Positions 10,737 through 22,222 of a DNA stretch of 64,000 nt are shown one piece after another (position 1 is the first letter of the stretch; each line of letters opens with the position of its first letter). Made by a program: the position numbers and the translations under genes. Source of the DNA: Macrotrachela quadricornifera. Lineage: Eukaryota > Rotifera > Eurotatoria > Philodinida > Philodinidae. The notes below the pieces were generated by a model, which had not been told where the DNA came from, did not search any database, and saw only the letters and a program-made list of their open reading frames with translations. Location: NCBI GenBank assembly GCA_022393335.1, contig JAJEKB010020302.1, positions 246,136 to 310,135 on the forward strand, in the 5' to 3' direction.

Positions 10737-12012
10737 ATGTCACTCTTTAAACGGATCAAACATAAACTCGAAGAAAAACATCAAGATGTACAATCTGGAT
10801 CAACACTTTCATCTACATCACGTGCACATTTGTCATCATCATCATCTAAGACGAATCCTTATCTGACAAACAATTTACTTTCTAACACAGGTAATTGATC
10901 ATCTTACTCACTTCCATAACTAGGGATAATGTCCTCTCACGCACACTTGAGAAAGAATATAATACAATACATTTGAGTCTTTTAACAATTGAACTACTAG
11001 TAGAATTTATATATTATATAACCTTGAGGGTGATGGTGATAAAACTACACCGATTGTTCTTTTTTTGTAGACGGATATCTTCCAAATCAACAGCAACAAC
11101 CCTTTCAAAATTCTTATCCATCTGCATCATCATATAACTCTCAACAAGTTGCTCAAAGTATGTACTATTCAAAGACTGATTTTATAAACTTTACTATCAT
11201 AATGTCATGAATGGCAAAAATTCTCAAATTGTCTTTTACCATAGCACTAGAACATTACGATTTGCATCTCTTTAGTTAATGAACGTCTTGAAGAAATAGC
11301 AGCTAGATACGAGATAAGCAATGCACTTGTTCAACGACTTCACATGCTTCAACAATTCGAACTTGTCGTGCTTTGTGACGATTCCAGCTCGATGAATAAA
11401 CATATAGGAGGCACTCAAAGCACACGATGGGATGAACTACGGACAATTGTGAAAATTATCATGGAGATTGGTGTTGTACTTGACTCGAATGGAGTCGATG
11501 TACACTTTCTCAATCGAGCTCCTCTACTCAATGTAACGAATCCTCAAAATATTGATCAAGCATTTACTCAACCTCCTAAAGGATTAACACCGTTAGTACC
11601 TGCTCTAAGACGAATCTTCCAATCAGCGCCTAGTAAACTAGGTCATGGTAAGAGTTTACTTGTTTTCGTCGCAACAGATGGAGCACCAACAGATGACAGA
11701 GGCAATGTTGATGTCGACTCTCTCAAGCGTCTTATGCGTAAAGAGCGTAATTCGAATACGACACATGTGACTTTTCTCGCCTGTACCGATGACGCATCAA
11801 GTGTCGAATATTTATCTAAATGGGACCGCACTATGCCCAATGTCGATGTGGTCGATGATTACAAAACAGAACGAGAAGAAGTTCGTCGATTACGAGGATC
11901 CCAATTTCCATTTTCATATGGTGACTACATTGTCAAAGCACTTCTAGGCGCTGTTGATCCTCATCTTGATGCTCTAGACGAATCCTCACACAAGAATAAT
12001 TTCTGGCGATAA
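10737..12012 (+). CDS. von Willebrand A domain protein (A), three exons
   Basis: Exons 10737-10890, 11071-11157 and 11276-12012 join in frame (GT-AG introns of 180 and 118 nt) to about 325 aa. The N-terminus is short and basic (MSLFKRIKHKLEEK). Low-complexity Ser- and Gln-rich segments follow, then a helix and a vWA domain with the MIDAS signature CDDSSSM (DxSxS), a Thr-containing loop and ATDGAPTDD, which supply the metal-binding residues. It is likely an intracellular metal-dependent protein-binding domain; no signal peptide is seen. The closing FPFSYGDYIVKALLGAVDPHLDAL is a typical end of this vWA group. No break in frame. Exon 3 differs from copy B at only about five residues, so it appears to be under constraint. 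Confidence 0.8.
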
Positions 12013-12809
12013 TCATAAAACTATCTGAACTTTATTTCATTAATGTATATATATTTTTTAATTTCTCTTCTAATAAAAAAAGGAATTCTACAATTCAAAG
12101 ATAATTTTTCAAGTCTTACAGCCCATAATTTTACTTGATGGGGAATTTTGTTTTTAGCATTTAAGATTGAGACGGTATTCACCAAGATAAACGTCTCATA
12201 ATGCAGTAGCTAAAAACGAAATGATTTTTAGTCATATAAATTAAACCAGAAATCTTATTCAAAAACTGTCAATTCTCAAGAGAAGGTCCGTGAGAAGACC
12301 ACTCATTATGATAAACATGGGCATATGACAAAATTTAAAAACACGATTTAGTTTTATAAGATGAAAGATCATGTTTGAAAACCTACAAATCCAAAATTTT
12401 AGCTCATTTCCATTAATTCTTGAAGAGTTATAAAGATAACAATGTAATGTGCTCGCATGGTATCGAGTTAAAATATTGAAATTTTCATTTTGGCAGTATT
12501 TCATCAATTTCTCCTCGAAAACTTAAACGTAATTTTTATTATTCACTTCAGATCCTGAAAGAGCATCAAAAACTGCATCGAATGCTATATGTTTCAATTT
12601 GATAACTCATTTATTCGATATTTAATTTTTCAATGCAATCCTATAAACCATATAGATTATTAGATTTTTTTGACTAGTATTTAGCAAACTTTAATTGTAA
12701 AAGTCGGTATGTGATCAAAAATAATAACATGGCTAAAATCAACATAAAAAACTGCATCGATCTATATATGTTTCAGAGTTTTTCTACAAACTTTTTTTTT
12801 CTCGAAAAA
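12013..12809. other. Intergenic, end of duplication A
   Basis: Homology to copy B continues to about 12,280 (CAAAAACTGTCAATTCT) and then ends. Beyond it is AT-rich DNA in which the phrase AAAACTGCATCGA with a following ATATGTTTCA occurs twice (about 12,568 and 12,751). No gene seen. Confidence 0.6.
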
Positions 12810-13043
12810 TTGTCCTGAGGTCCCCTCAGGGTTCCCTTCGGATCCAGCCAAAACACGCGATTTACTCTCGATTTAACTACACAATTATTTGAACAATGAA
12901 AACCAAGTTCTGAGGTTATGAAACTTTACTAGAGCATATAAGGACGCATAACTGAATTATTTGGAAGAATGAAAATGACTTCGTAGTTAAATGCATGTTT
13001 TCGCTACATTCTGAGGAGAACCCTGAGGGGGACCTCAGGACAA
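12810..13043. mobile_element. 234-bp MITE with about 30-bp inverted termini
   Basis: The left end TTGTCCTGAGGTCCCC and the right end GGACCTCAGGACAA are inverted copies extending about 30 bp with one or two mismatches (CTCAGGGTTC). It has no coding capacity. It abuts the next element directly. Confidence 0.7.
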
Positions 13044-13049
13044 CAGCAG

Positions 13050-13413
13050 GTACCGGGATCTATTTTCTTGGGATTTATTCGGATTTTTTAATAAATCCCC
13101 ATATATCTTAAAATAAATTCCACATAACTCTTATTGAGGGTGAGGGCGAAAACTAAGTGAGGGTGAGGGCAGAAACTAAGTGAGGGTGAGGGCAGAAACT
13201 AAGTGAGGGTGAGGGCGAGTGCGGGGGATGGGGGATGGGGGGGCACGAGTGATGGTGCGCCGAAATACCAGTACAGCTATATAGTCCCAATAAATCTTTA
13301 GTAAATAAATAAATCCCAATAAATCCTTAGTAAATAAATAAATCCCAACAAATCCTTAGTAAATAAATAAATCCCACAGAAGAAATAAATCCCAAAAAAA
13401 TAAATGCCGGTAC
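13050..13413. mobile_element. MITE-like element with GTACCGG termini, copy 1
   Basis: The termini are inverted: GTACCGGGATCTATTTT on the left, and on the right the reverse of GTACCGGCATTTATTTT, both followed by TTGGGATTTATT. The interior has tandem GTGAGGGTGAGGGC units (about 13,135-13,220), a G-rich run, and tandem AAATCCTTAGTAAATAAATA units. A second copy lies at about 40,880-41,118. Confidence 0.7.
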
Positions 13414-14929
13414 GCCCTCAGTTTAATCAAAAACTATGATTCATTCATTTTGAAAATCGAACCCAAAATAACTTTGCTGGGCCAAGTTACGGCTGGAAGA
13501 AATCTGATTGGCTTAAATTTGCCGCTTCCCCCAATGTTGAAATCCTATTGGTTGAAACTGCAATGTCAAATAACCCTTAATGGTCGAAAACCCGACCCAA
13601 AATAACATTCCTGTGCTAAACTATAACTTGATGAAATCTGATTGGCTTGGGCAAACAAACAAACAAACTTTAACGATTTTTAAAAAGCCTATAACCCTTT
13701 CTTTCAGAAAAGGGAATAATGACATTCTATTTCTATACCATGAGAACTACTTAATGATACACGTCTGTATACTTCTTGTGACACTTTTCCTTAATTGGCT
13801 TAACTTGTGTATGCGTATATAACATTTGTCCGACTTTGTATTCTGTTGAAGAAAATAATCAGCCGTATTTGGTATACAAAAATGGATGCTGTTGTATTTT
13901 TTTATTTCCTATGAATTACAGTTTAACTATGTATTCAATTTGGTACAAGCTATTCCATTTAAACTTAGTTTATCTATGATACATTCCATCAAGTGTTTAA
14001 GTACTTAGGTGCAGATGGCTGATGTTCAAAACAAAAGAAAGTCTCAAGAAAGAGTGAGAAAAACATAATTATTAGGTTTTTAACGTAAAAAAGTTGAACA
14101 GAAATCTTATCATGAATTGAAAAGTTCATTGCTTTTGGTGATAATGAATATACTAGAACTAAACAATATTGAATAGAAAAGGAAAAATATACTTCGTATG
14201 TCCGTATACATACATATATCAAAAACAAATATTATGTCAAAATGTAATTAAAATAAATTCATTATGCTGTGGCAGAGTGGCATGAGAATGGCAGAGTGGC
14301 ATAGAAACGGTAGAGAAGCAGAACGACAGAGTGGCATGAAAACGGCAGAGAGGCAGAACGAGAGAGTGGCTGAGCGGCATGAGAACGATAGAAGGGCAGA
14401 ACGGGAGAGTGGCTGAGCAGCCGGCAAAATTTTCGAAATGCTTCCTTAATTTACTTAAATTATAATAATTTCTCATATTAATCGTATATTTTTTTCTAAA
14501 GATGTCTTTTTCAACGATTATTCTTTGATCTTATCACAAATATCAGTGATGCAATTGAAAGATATCTTATTGACAGCAGAAAAATTGACGAAAAACATGA
14601 AATATTATTCATTTTCAGCAAATATATAAAATATTTGAATATATTTTGCTGACACCGAGCACCATCTACCAGCATTGTCTTTATTGAGGAGAAACAAATA
14701 TAACGATAATGCAGCAACGTTGTTGCATAGTAACTGAGAATATAAACAGCTTATTTCATTTTATTGTCATGTTTGAAAGTTGTAACAGAACGAAAGCCAT
14801 TTTGAAAGAGTAGTACTTGTATGTGATACTCTTTTTGTGTTTTTAGATTTATATTGGTATTGAGTAGCTATATTCAACTTAGCAACGACGTAAGGTAATT
14901 TTGAAAAATGATAGAATCCATAATACTTA
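13414..14929. other. Intergenic with degenerate direct and purine-rich tandem repeats
   Basis: About 13,455-13,650 holds two degenerate copies of a segment containing ACCCAAAATAAC and GAAATCTGATTGGCTT. About 14,262-14,425 is a purine-rich tandem array (units like GGCAGAGTGGCATGAGAAC and GAGAGTGGCTGAGC). The short ORFs over these are not credible genes. Confidence 0.5.
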
Positions 14930-16717
14930 GGGCATACCAAAAGTAGTGAGGGAGGGACTTTTTTTTCCTAAGCAGAGCTCTAAAAAATTTCTTTTTTTTA
15001 CCAATAGATGGAGCGTGTTTCACTCTATCTTTCTATGCCATTTGATAATTCCTCACATTTTACCAAGTTAGTGAAATTCCGAGAAAATTCTTTTTTGCGT
15101 ACAACTCTCTGGTAGCAAAAGCCTATATTTTCGTCTATACACCGTTCTTTTTCGTTTTTTCTTTATTTTTTTTCATTCTTTTTTTTATCATTTCTTATAA
15201 CCTGCTTCCACCTGTTTTACTGTAACGATATCAGTAGAAAAGAAAAGAAAACAGAAACAAAAACGAATTTGGTGATTATTTCATTAAATATTCAAAGTAG
15301 TCACCACGATTATCTACACACAGCTGCGTCCTTTTAATCCGTTTCTCGAAGGTCTTTTTGTACTCCTCTGGATTTAAGGAGTCAATGAAATCGATCACAG
15401 CATCATGTAATGATTCTGAATCATCTTGATTGGTCAGATTGTCTCTAACCAAGTCGAATAATCAGAAGTCACAAGGCGACAAATCTGGAGAATTAGGTGA
15501 ATGTGGTACTATTGTAGGGTCTTCAGATTCAAGATAGTCGGATATGCCTTCATGCACATGCGGTCTACCAATTTTCAGAACGAATGTTAATACCACGAGT
15601 CCCATGCAAAGGTTTTTGACGTTTAATCTGGTCCGTAAGAGGTCGTAGACACTCGTTGATGTAATAATGATGGTCACCAATCTGATCACGTTTGATGCGA
15701 TGGATAAATATAAGCCAGATGGATCTGAAAAAGATCGAAAGCAAGGTTTTCGGTGCAAAGCGACTTCCTCGAACAAAAGTAGGTGGAGGATCTCCTATGC
15801 CTATCCATGCCTTGTTCGATATCTTTCGACTGATCTGTTTGTGACGGAACCAGGGCTCATCACTAGTAATTATATCCCATAAACGCCACGTTCCCTGGTG
15901 AAATTTCGCTAAATTATGCTTGCATAATCGAACTCGTTCAGCTGACTGCAAATCGGTGAGATGCTTTGATGTGTAACGTGCGGTTATCTTCCGAAGCTTT
16001 AAATTATCAGTGATTATCCGTTGAATAGTTCCATGACTCAAATCAGTTTGTTCTTGGATATCGTCGATTGTAACGTAAGGATCATAAACAACGAGGAGAC
16101 GAACCTGTTTGATATTTTCAGTTATTATTTTAGCAATAGGTCTACCAAGTCGCACGTTGTCTTTAACTTTCTCTCGACCATCACGAAACAATTTCGATCA
16201 TCGTTCGACTGTGCTTTAACCCGGGCCTTCATTACTATAAACAGAATTCAATTCATCATGGATAAGTCTTGCTGGAATACTAAGTACAGCATACACTTTT
16301 ATGTAAAAATGGAAGTTTTCAGTAGTCATCGAAAGTCAAAGAGGAGAAGAGAAGGAAAGGAAAAAAGGAAAAAAATATGATGATCCATAATAATGCAGAT
16401 AATAACTCAGACGCATTTCTTCTTACGTATAGATGGAAGCAAGTTGTGAAAAATGTTAAGAAGAAAAGAATGGAGAAAAGGAAGAAAAAAACGAAAAAGA
16501 ACTATGTATAAACGAAAATATAAGCTTCTGCTGCCAGAGAGTTATATGCAAAAAAGCTTTTTTTCAAAATTTCACTAACTTGGTAGAGGGTGAGAAATTA
16601 TTAAATAGCATAGAAAGATAGAGCAAAACACGCTCTATCTATTGGTAAAAAAAGAAATTACTTTAGTCCTCTGCTTAAGGAAAAAAAGTTCCTTCCTCAC
16701 TACTTTTGGTGTACTCT
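14930..16717 (-). mobile_element. Decayed mariner element
   Basis: Long imperfect terminal inverted repeats run from CATACCAAAAGTAGTGAGG on the left to CCTCACTACTTTTGGTGTAC on the right, extending through ACCAATAGATxGAGCGTG about 85 bp inside each end. They are flanked by TTA/TTA, which fits TA target duplication. The length, about 1.8 kb, is larger than the usual 1.3 kb mariner because of A/T-rich spacers. Confidence 0.8.
15276..16290 (-). pseudogene. Mariner transposase pseudogene
   Basis: On the minus strand the frame shows an N-terminal HTH (VRLGRP hinge, IQEQTDLSHGTIQRI) and the catalytic ITSDEPWF motif, normally ITGDETW. It continues in another frame through PHSPNSPDLSPCDF and ends with VDNRGDYFEYLMK before a TAA at 15276-15278. 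Breaks: a stop in the N-terminal third, a frameshift between about 15,690 and 15,770, loss of the Asp in the HDNAxPH position (LKIGRPH) and a TGA after SPCDF. It is non-functional. Neighbours: only its own TIRs. Confidence 0.8.
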
Positions 16718-18547
16718 TAGTATTTCAAAAAATGTTGTTAATTATTGATCCGTTTAAAACAACATTTTACCGAAGATGTACTTAGATCGGAAATGAATAC
16801 AATACTAATACTATTTTTGAGAAAGGACTATCTTTTACGATAAATCTTAATGTTTTCCTACAAGTCTTTTCTGAAAACTTAATGATCATGTTGATGAATT
16901 TGGTTAAAAAATATAAAAGCTTCATAATACAAATATCAGTATAATAAGAACTACAACAAAGAAGTTTGATCTTCCCTTTTTTTGAGATCTAAATAAGAGC
17001 AGAGGAGATATTCATATTCGAGATATTCATGAAGATATCTATAAGATAGAATGCTTTATATTCTTCCTCAGTGGATATATTCAAAGATTTCCCCTGTATA
17101 AACCAGTTTTTAGGTTTTCCTCCACCTAGTCTCTAATTATAACGTTTTTTATTGATGTTCCGTTTCGTTTTTCCACTTCAAACATTCTCAAAATTGAAAA
17201 GTTTTCTGGTAAATAACTAAGAACAGGTCTAGCCGTGGATGCCGTAACGATAAATAATTAAAAAAATTTTCAGACGGCGCCGTCGAAGGCTGCAAGTTTT
17301 GTAAGCGCCACCATCGATCAGGGCGTCGGGTTAACCGCTATCTGAAGCACAAAATTGACCAGTTTTAAGAGCGGAAAATACGTAGTTAAAAGGGACTAAG
17401 AATACTATTTCTGAAAAGTAATTTTTATTTTCAAAAAAGAAGAAAATAAGACTCTCCTTCTTTATATGCCACCTATTCAAATTAGATAATGCTATATTAC
17501 TGATCATAAAAACACATTTTCTTTATAACATACAAATTCTTATTGAAAATAGAACCAATATAAATAAAATCTCAAAGTATTGGAAATTATTAGACATCAA
17601 GACAGCTGATTGAAAATCAGCAGAAGTAAAAAAAAAGTGTCGTAGGTATCAGAAATCTGTTTATTTGTCGTTGATGCTATATGGTATGTGTGAGAAAAGT
17701 TTACACTAACTAGTCTGTATATATGTTCTCGATAGGGATACTTTCAGTATACAATTTTAACGAAATTTCTGGGATAAACTCTAACTCCACAACAAAACAG
17801 CTCTGATCCTGTTTCGAACACTGTCGCTTATCATTTTGTGGCTATCCATAAAAAAGTCAAGGTAGATGAAAGAGAAAAAGTCGGCAAAAAATGGACGTTT
17901 CTAATAGGGGAAGGAAAGTCAAATACTTCTGGACGTCTCGACACTAATTACGATTTTCTTGGAGTATTTTTCAAGAAAATTTCAAGTGAAGTTGGTTTTT
18001 GAGTTGTACTTTCAAAAGAGCGATCTCTTGGAATTCTTTAATACATCATGTATGAATAAATTACATATATAGAAGGTATATGAACCGTCTAACAGAAAAA
18101 AAAAATTTTTGAGTCAATGAACTCTTTCCAAAAAAGCCTTTGTACATTGGACATCCAGGAAAAGAAGGATCAGTCTAAATCGGACATATTCGGATGAAGA
18201 TAAAATCGAAAAATGTGATTTTTACCTGAGCATTCTTTATGGATAGATTCTTTCTGTTATATTTATTCTTTATTCAAAAATAATACGAAGTAATCAAACT
18301 CTTTGTAGTTAGATTATGCCTTGATCACGATCTTCGGTTCTTCATTACTATTCGTTGATATTTCAACTATTTGTGTGTTCTATATGTTCCATGATCTACC
18401 GTGATAAGACATGTTCTATATAAAAAGAAAGCGGCGATTCCACAAAATGTATAGAATAACATCTGGATTTTGTTAGTTTCCATCATTGTCTTATTACATT
18501 TTGGGCAGTATCTCAGCTGTAGTTATTTTCACAAAAAAAGCCTTCTT
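16718..18547. other. Intergenic, AT-rich
   Basis: No gene recognised. There is one short GC-rich patch with the palindrome GACGGCGCCGTC (about 17,274) and CGCCACCATCGATCAGGGCG. The rest is featureless. Confidence 0.5.
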
Positions 18548-19409
18548 TAGTGAATGTACTGAGCTAGGGTTATCCATGTACTGAGAAAGTCTCACCAGGG
18601 TACCCGATATGGGTACTTCGAAAAAGTCTCAGTAATTATACTGATGTACGTACTGCATTGAGTACCCATATTAATATGTTTACTGAACAAGTACTTGTAT
18701 GGGTACCCACACGTGTAAATTCACTGAGAAAATTTCTACAGAGTACCCTAAATTTGTCTCGTTCTGTATAGCAAACTGTTCATTCACCCTTTTCTTTTGC
18801 GCACACGACTTAATATAAACAACTAGACAAAACGTAAGCAATTAATTTTTTTATACTATTTTTTTCGTCGATTATTTCTTGACTATTTACTAGTCGAGAA
18901 CATGCTGATCTTGATAGAAAATTGAGACAGGACTCCCTTGAAGTAGTCTGATGGATATCCGACCAACTCAGGTCTGGAGGTCTTATTTCAGAATCGACCT
19001 GCTTGAGTTTCCAGAATTGGAAAAATCAAATTAAATTAAATTGAAAAAATGTCATAAAATGCCTTAAAAAAAAATGAAAAAAGGGTCAGGGCGAGGTTCG
19101 ATCATCGACTATCGACATACAGCAGTTTTGGCGTCAGGGTACCCAAAAATACTGTGCAATAGTACCTATTTAATGAACACTTTCCAGCAGGGTACCCGCC
19201 TCAGTACCTTATAGGTATCTAAAAGTACTTCAGGATATTCAGTACCCTAAGGTTCCTGTAACATACTGGTAGCAGGTTACTTTTTCGAGTACCCTTTGCT
19301 CAGTACATTCACTAGGGTACTTGACAAATTACTTGATTACCCTCAAGTTGTTGGGACATTCTTGTACCAGGGTACTTTTTTAGATACCCTCATGCCAGTA
19401 CATTCACTA
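18548..19409. mobile_element. 862-bp TIR element rich in GGGTACC words
   Basis: The ends are perfect 14-bp inverted repeats, TAGTGAATGTACTG at 18548-18561 and its complement at 19396-19409. The two ends of the interior carry dozens of GGGTACC/GGTACCC, AGTACC and GTACTG words in both orientations, around an AT-rich core. There is no transposase. It sits directly against the left edge of duplication copy B (about 19,415). Confidence 0.7.
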
Positions 19410-19746
19410 GGTTAGTAATTTGATTTCGAGTATAGTTATAGTAGATCTTTTTTTTTAGATGTGTTTAAACTGAAAATCAGCTATATCATTGAAAGATAAA
19501 GCTAGCATTACGATGGATTCTATTTGGAGTTCTAATATTATATCGAGAAAAAACAGATGAGTAGCAATTAATATAAAATAGACTTTAAGAATAAAAATGT
19601 TATATCGAAACAATCTTGCCAAAATTCATTATTAATTTGATGATGAGTGCAGAAGAGAATGAACATTTCGCCATAGAACTATTGATTATCCTATATGTTA
19701 TTTAATCTGCTTATAATAGGAAGTCAATAATTCATTCGTAGAACAA

Positions 19747-20412
19747 ATGACATCCATGAAGAAGAATGGTTTTGTGCACACTAGTGTTCCTAGATTTGAA
19801 GATACGAACTACAGTCCAATCTATGGTTACCAAAATCTGTCTGTTCCAACATTAGAAGAAGCTGTAAAAAGTATCATTCCATACGTTTCTGGTATCGAGA
19901 CTTATGTTAATCAAGCTAAAAAAGAAATGCTACAAAGGAAATAGTGAACTGACGGTAGACCAATCGGCAGCAATTTATCTTTATACAATGCCAAAACCTT
20001 TCCATTCTATTCTTAACAATAGACTCCGAGCTGAAAATCGAGATGAACTGGAGCCGTGGTTTCCATTCTTGAAAGTATACATCACTGCTCTTGGAAAATT
20101 ACCATCACCCACGATTACGGTATGGCGAGGCGTTGCGAATGATATTAGTCATGGTTTCTTGGAACGTTTTGAGCAAACATGGTGGACTGTGAATTCTTGT
20201 TCAAAAGATCTCAATATCATTCAGTGTTATTTAAATACAATCGATGGAAAAGGGACCATATTTGCAATAGAGACAATGTATGGAAAAGATATTTCCAAGT
20301 ACTCGACATTTTCAGAAGAGCAAGAAGTTATCCTCATGCCTGGAACTCATGTAAATCTCAAGAGCCAACCACTCAAGATCAAGGATCTTGTCATTGCTTG
20401 TTTTGAAGAACA
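19747..20412 (+). pseudogene. ADP-ribosyltransferase exon, copy B (frameshifted)
   Basis: Same domain as 525-1183 with all catalytic landmarks intact: TVWRGV (Arg codon CGA at 20126-20128), WTVNSCS and SEEQEVILMPGT (EQE). The frame is broken once, by one extra A in the run at 19,918-19,923, before the ESAAIYLYTM-equivalent QSAAIYLYTM. The exon ends two bases into a codon at a strong donor (GTAAGT from 20413), as in copy A. Only one homopolymer base separates it from an open frame, so an assembly or sequencing error must be considered. Confidence 0.8.
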
Positions 20413-22029
20413 GTAAGTTCGTATGATAAAGCTGTGAAATTTATTAAGTTGATGCACTAAGAGTTAAATTTACCGAATACCTTAGTTTGACTTAATGTGA
20501 GGATACATCAAACTTGATTAACTAAGATTGAAAAATACGAGTTTGATAAAAACTGGATTTGAAAGTGAGGATTTTGTTGGAAAAAAATTGAAAATTTTTC
20601 AATTGATGTTATCCGAAATAATGGAACAACTGAAACATACTGCATCACACTTCTCTTCAACATTTTCCGAAATTATGCCTGAAGCTATATTATTCACTGC
20701 GTTAGCGTACACAATGGGTATCAGTTTTCAAATATTCTTCTGTATTCGTGTCAGTCAACGAATCTAATTGCTTTTCAATTTGCTGTTGTCAAAGTGAGGA
20801 GATTATGTTTTTATTTCATAAGTTGTTAATGATACTACAAAACATATCATGCATTATCAAAAAAGACATGGATCTGTTCACGGCAGAGGGATTCCGTCAC
20901 ATTTTGTTTATCATGAAGGGAGGGACGGGTCTCTAACAGCTGCGCAGTGTCTCATTTCGAAAAGCATAACTCACTCTTCTTCCAAAATCACAAATATATT
21001 AAGTTCTAGACAATGAATTGTTAATAAGAAATGGAACAATTGAAACGTGATTCCATCACGTTTTAAATGGATAGGTTAGGGCCAAATGGATTCTAAAAAA
21101 TGAACATGAAAATATTACTTTGATGGCTTGTATACTTTTGTAATATATTCAAGAAAAAGGTTGTAGCATTGGCCGTTAGCAACGACAGCTTCTAAAAGCT
21201 TACAGCTGTTCCAGTATACAACAACTATTATTAGTCATTCCAACTGAACATGAAAAAGAGCTCATGGAGAAATGATTGAGTAGAACGAGAGAATCGATGA
21301 TTGTATAATTAAGTGTAAGTAAATGCCATAGATGATGATAATAGACAAAGTTGCAGTTACATGTGATACCTCAAAGAAAGGTAAACAAATAATACTACCA
21401 TATAATATGTACTAATTGATCACCTGAAGCAGGTAGCATCGATTTTAAAGTCTTTGATCTGACGCATTCCATAATGAGAACTAGAAGCATAGTATTCTTT
21501 GCTTCAAAGAATCTTGATTTGTAAAATAGTATCGTTAAAGCCAACTCTAAAAGTTAAGCCTTCTCAATTATCAAAAAGCAGTGATTGGTAGATATGATAA
21601 TAATTAGTTTTTAACGATGAATCCAAAAAAGTTCTCTTTGAAATCAGCTTCTATTAGTCATAACATTATTGACTTTTCTTAATCTATTTATTTTCGATAT
21701 AGCCTCGTTCTGAGTCATAAGATAAGCTTGCCTATTGGTTTAAGATAAACACAATATTCAATGCTTTAATAACGGAGGTAACTATGTCACAAGAATATGA
21801 TTTCCTATTGAATTTGGTTTGCTTCTCGTCTTGAAAGTACAGTGATTTCCCCATGATTATCTCAATTCCATTGAAGCACACTCGATTCTGATCAATTGAG
21901 AACACTGATATTTTCACAGATCTTTATGTACTGTGAAAGTTTCGAAAAATAATCTTTCACTTGTAGAAAATGTTATTACATTATTATTGTCACTTTTCTA
22001 CTCAGTAGTATTATATTCATATCTTTTAG
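20413..22029 (+). other. Putative 1.6-kb intron between ART and TIR exons (B)
   Basis: Donor GTAAGTTCGT, acceptor ATATCTTTTAG. The phase matches on both sides, as in copy A. The 79-codon frame at 20,528-20,767 lacks a counterpart in A and is not convincing as an exon. Confidence 0.5.
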
Positions 22030-22183
22030 TGGTACGGTTCCCGAAGGAAAGCATGTAATGCTGTCGTACAATTTGAACAGTCAAGATATCGTATCCAAAA
22101 TTCATCATATCCTACGAAACCAGAATATTCCAGTATGGTTGGACAAAGATGGTGATATGAAAACTAATATGTACGAAACGTAT
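22030..22183 (+). CDS. TIR domain, first exon (B)
   Basis: Counterpart of 2745-2898. GKHVMLSYNLNSQDIVSKI and NIPVWLDKDGDM are intact. It splices through a 39-nt intron (22184-22222) in phase 0 to the next exon. Confidence 0.75.
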
Positions 22184-22222
22184 GTATTTAAAAATGACTA
22201 TTCTTTTCTTTTTGCACTGTAG

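Larger units (their letters stand above)
190..12280. repeat. Segmental duplication, copy A
   Basis: Collinear and in the same orientation as about 19,415-31,005. ART, TIR, NACHT/HEAT, about 4 kb of intergenic DNA and the vWA gene all recur in the same order. Similarity is uneven: some stretches are identical for nearly 200 bases, and others differ by roughly one base in ten. Copy A carries private insertions (7403-8162; a GAGTACTC-rich stretch at about 9,290-9,490) and six more HEAT repeats than copy B. It lacks about 370 bp that B has at about 27,240-27,640. Boundaries are good to about 20 bp on the left and a few tens of bp on the right. Confidence 0.9.

Noticed and set aside
13135..13250. 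Telomere-like G-rich repeats (GTGAGGG, GGGGATGGGG)
   Set aside because: They lie inside a MITE family with a second copy at 40.9 kb, not at a chromosome end.
20528..20767. 79-codon frame inside the ART-TIR intron of copy B
   Set aside because: No counterpart in copy A, no domain, no canonical start; likely intronic sequence.
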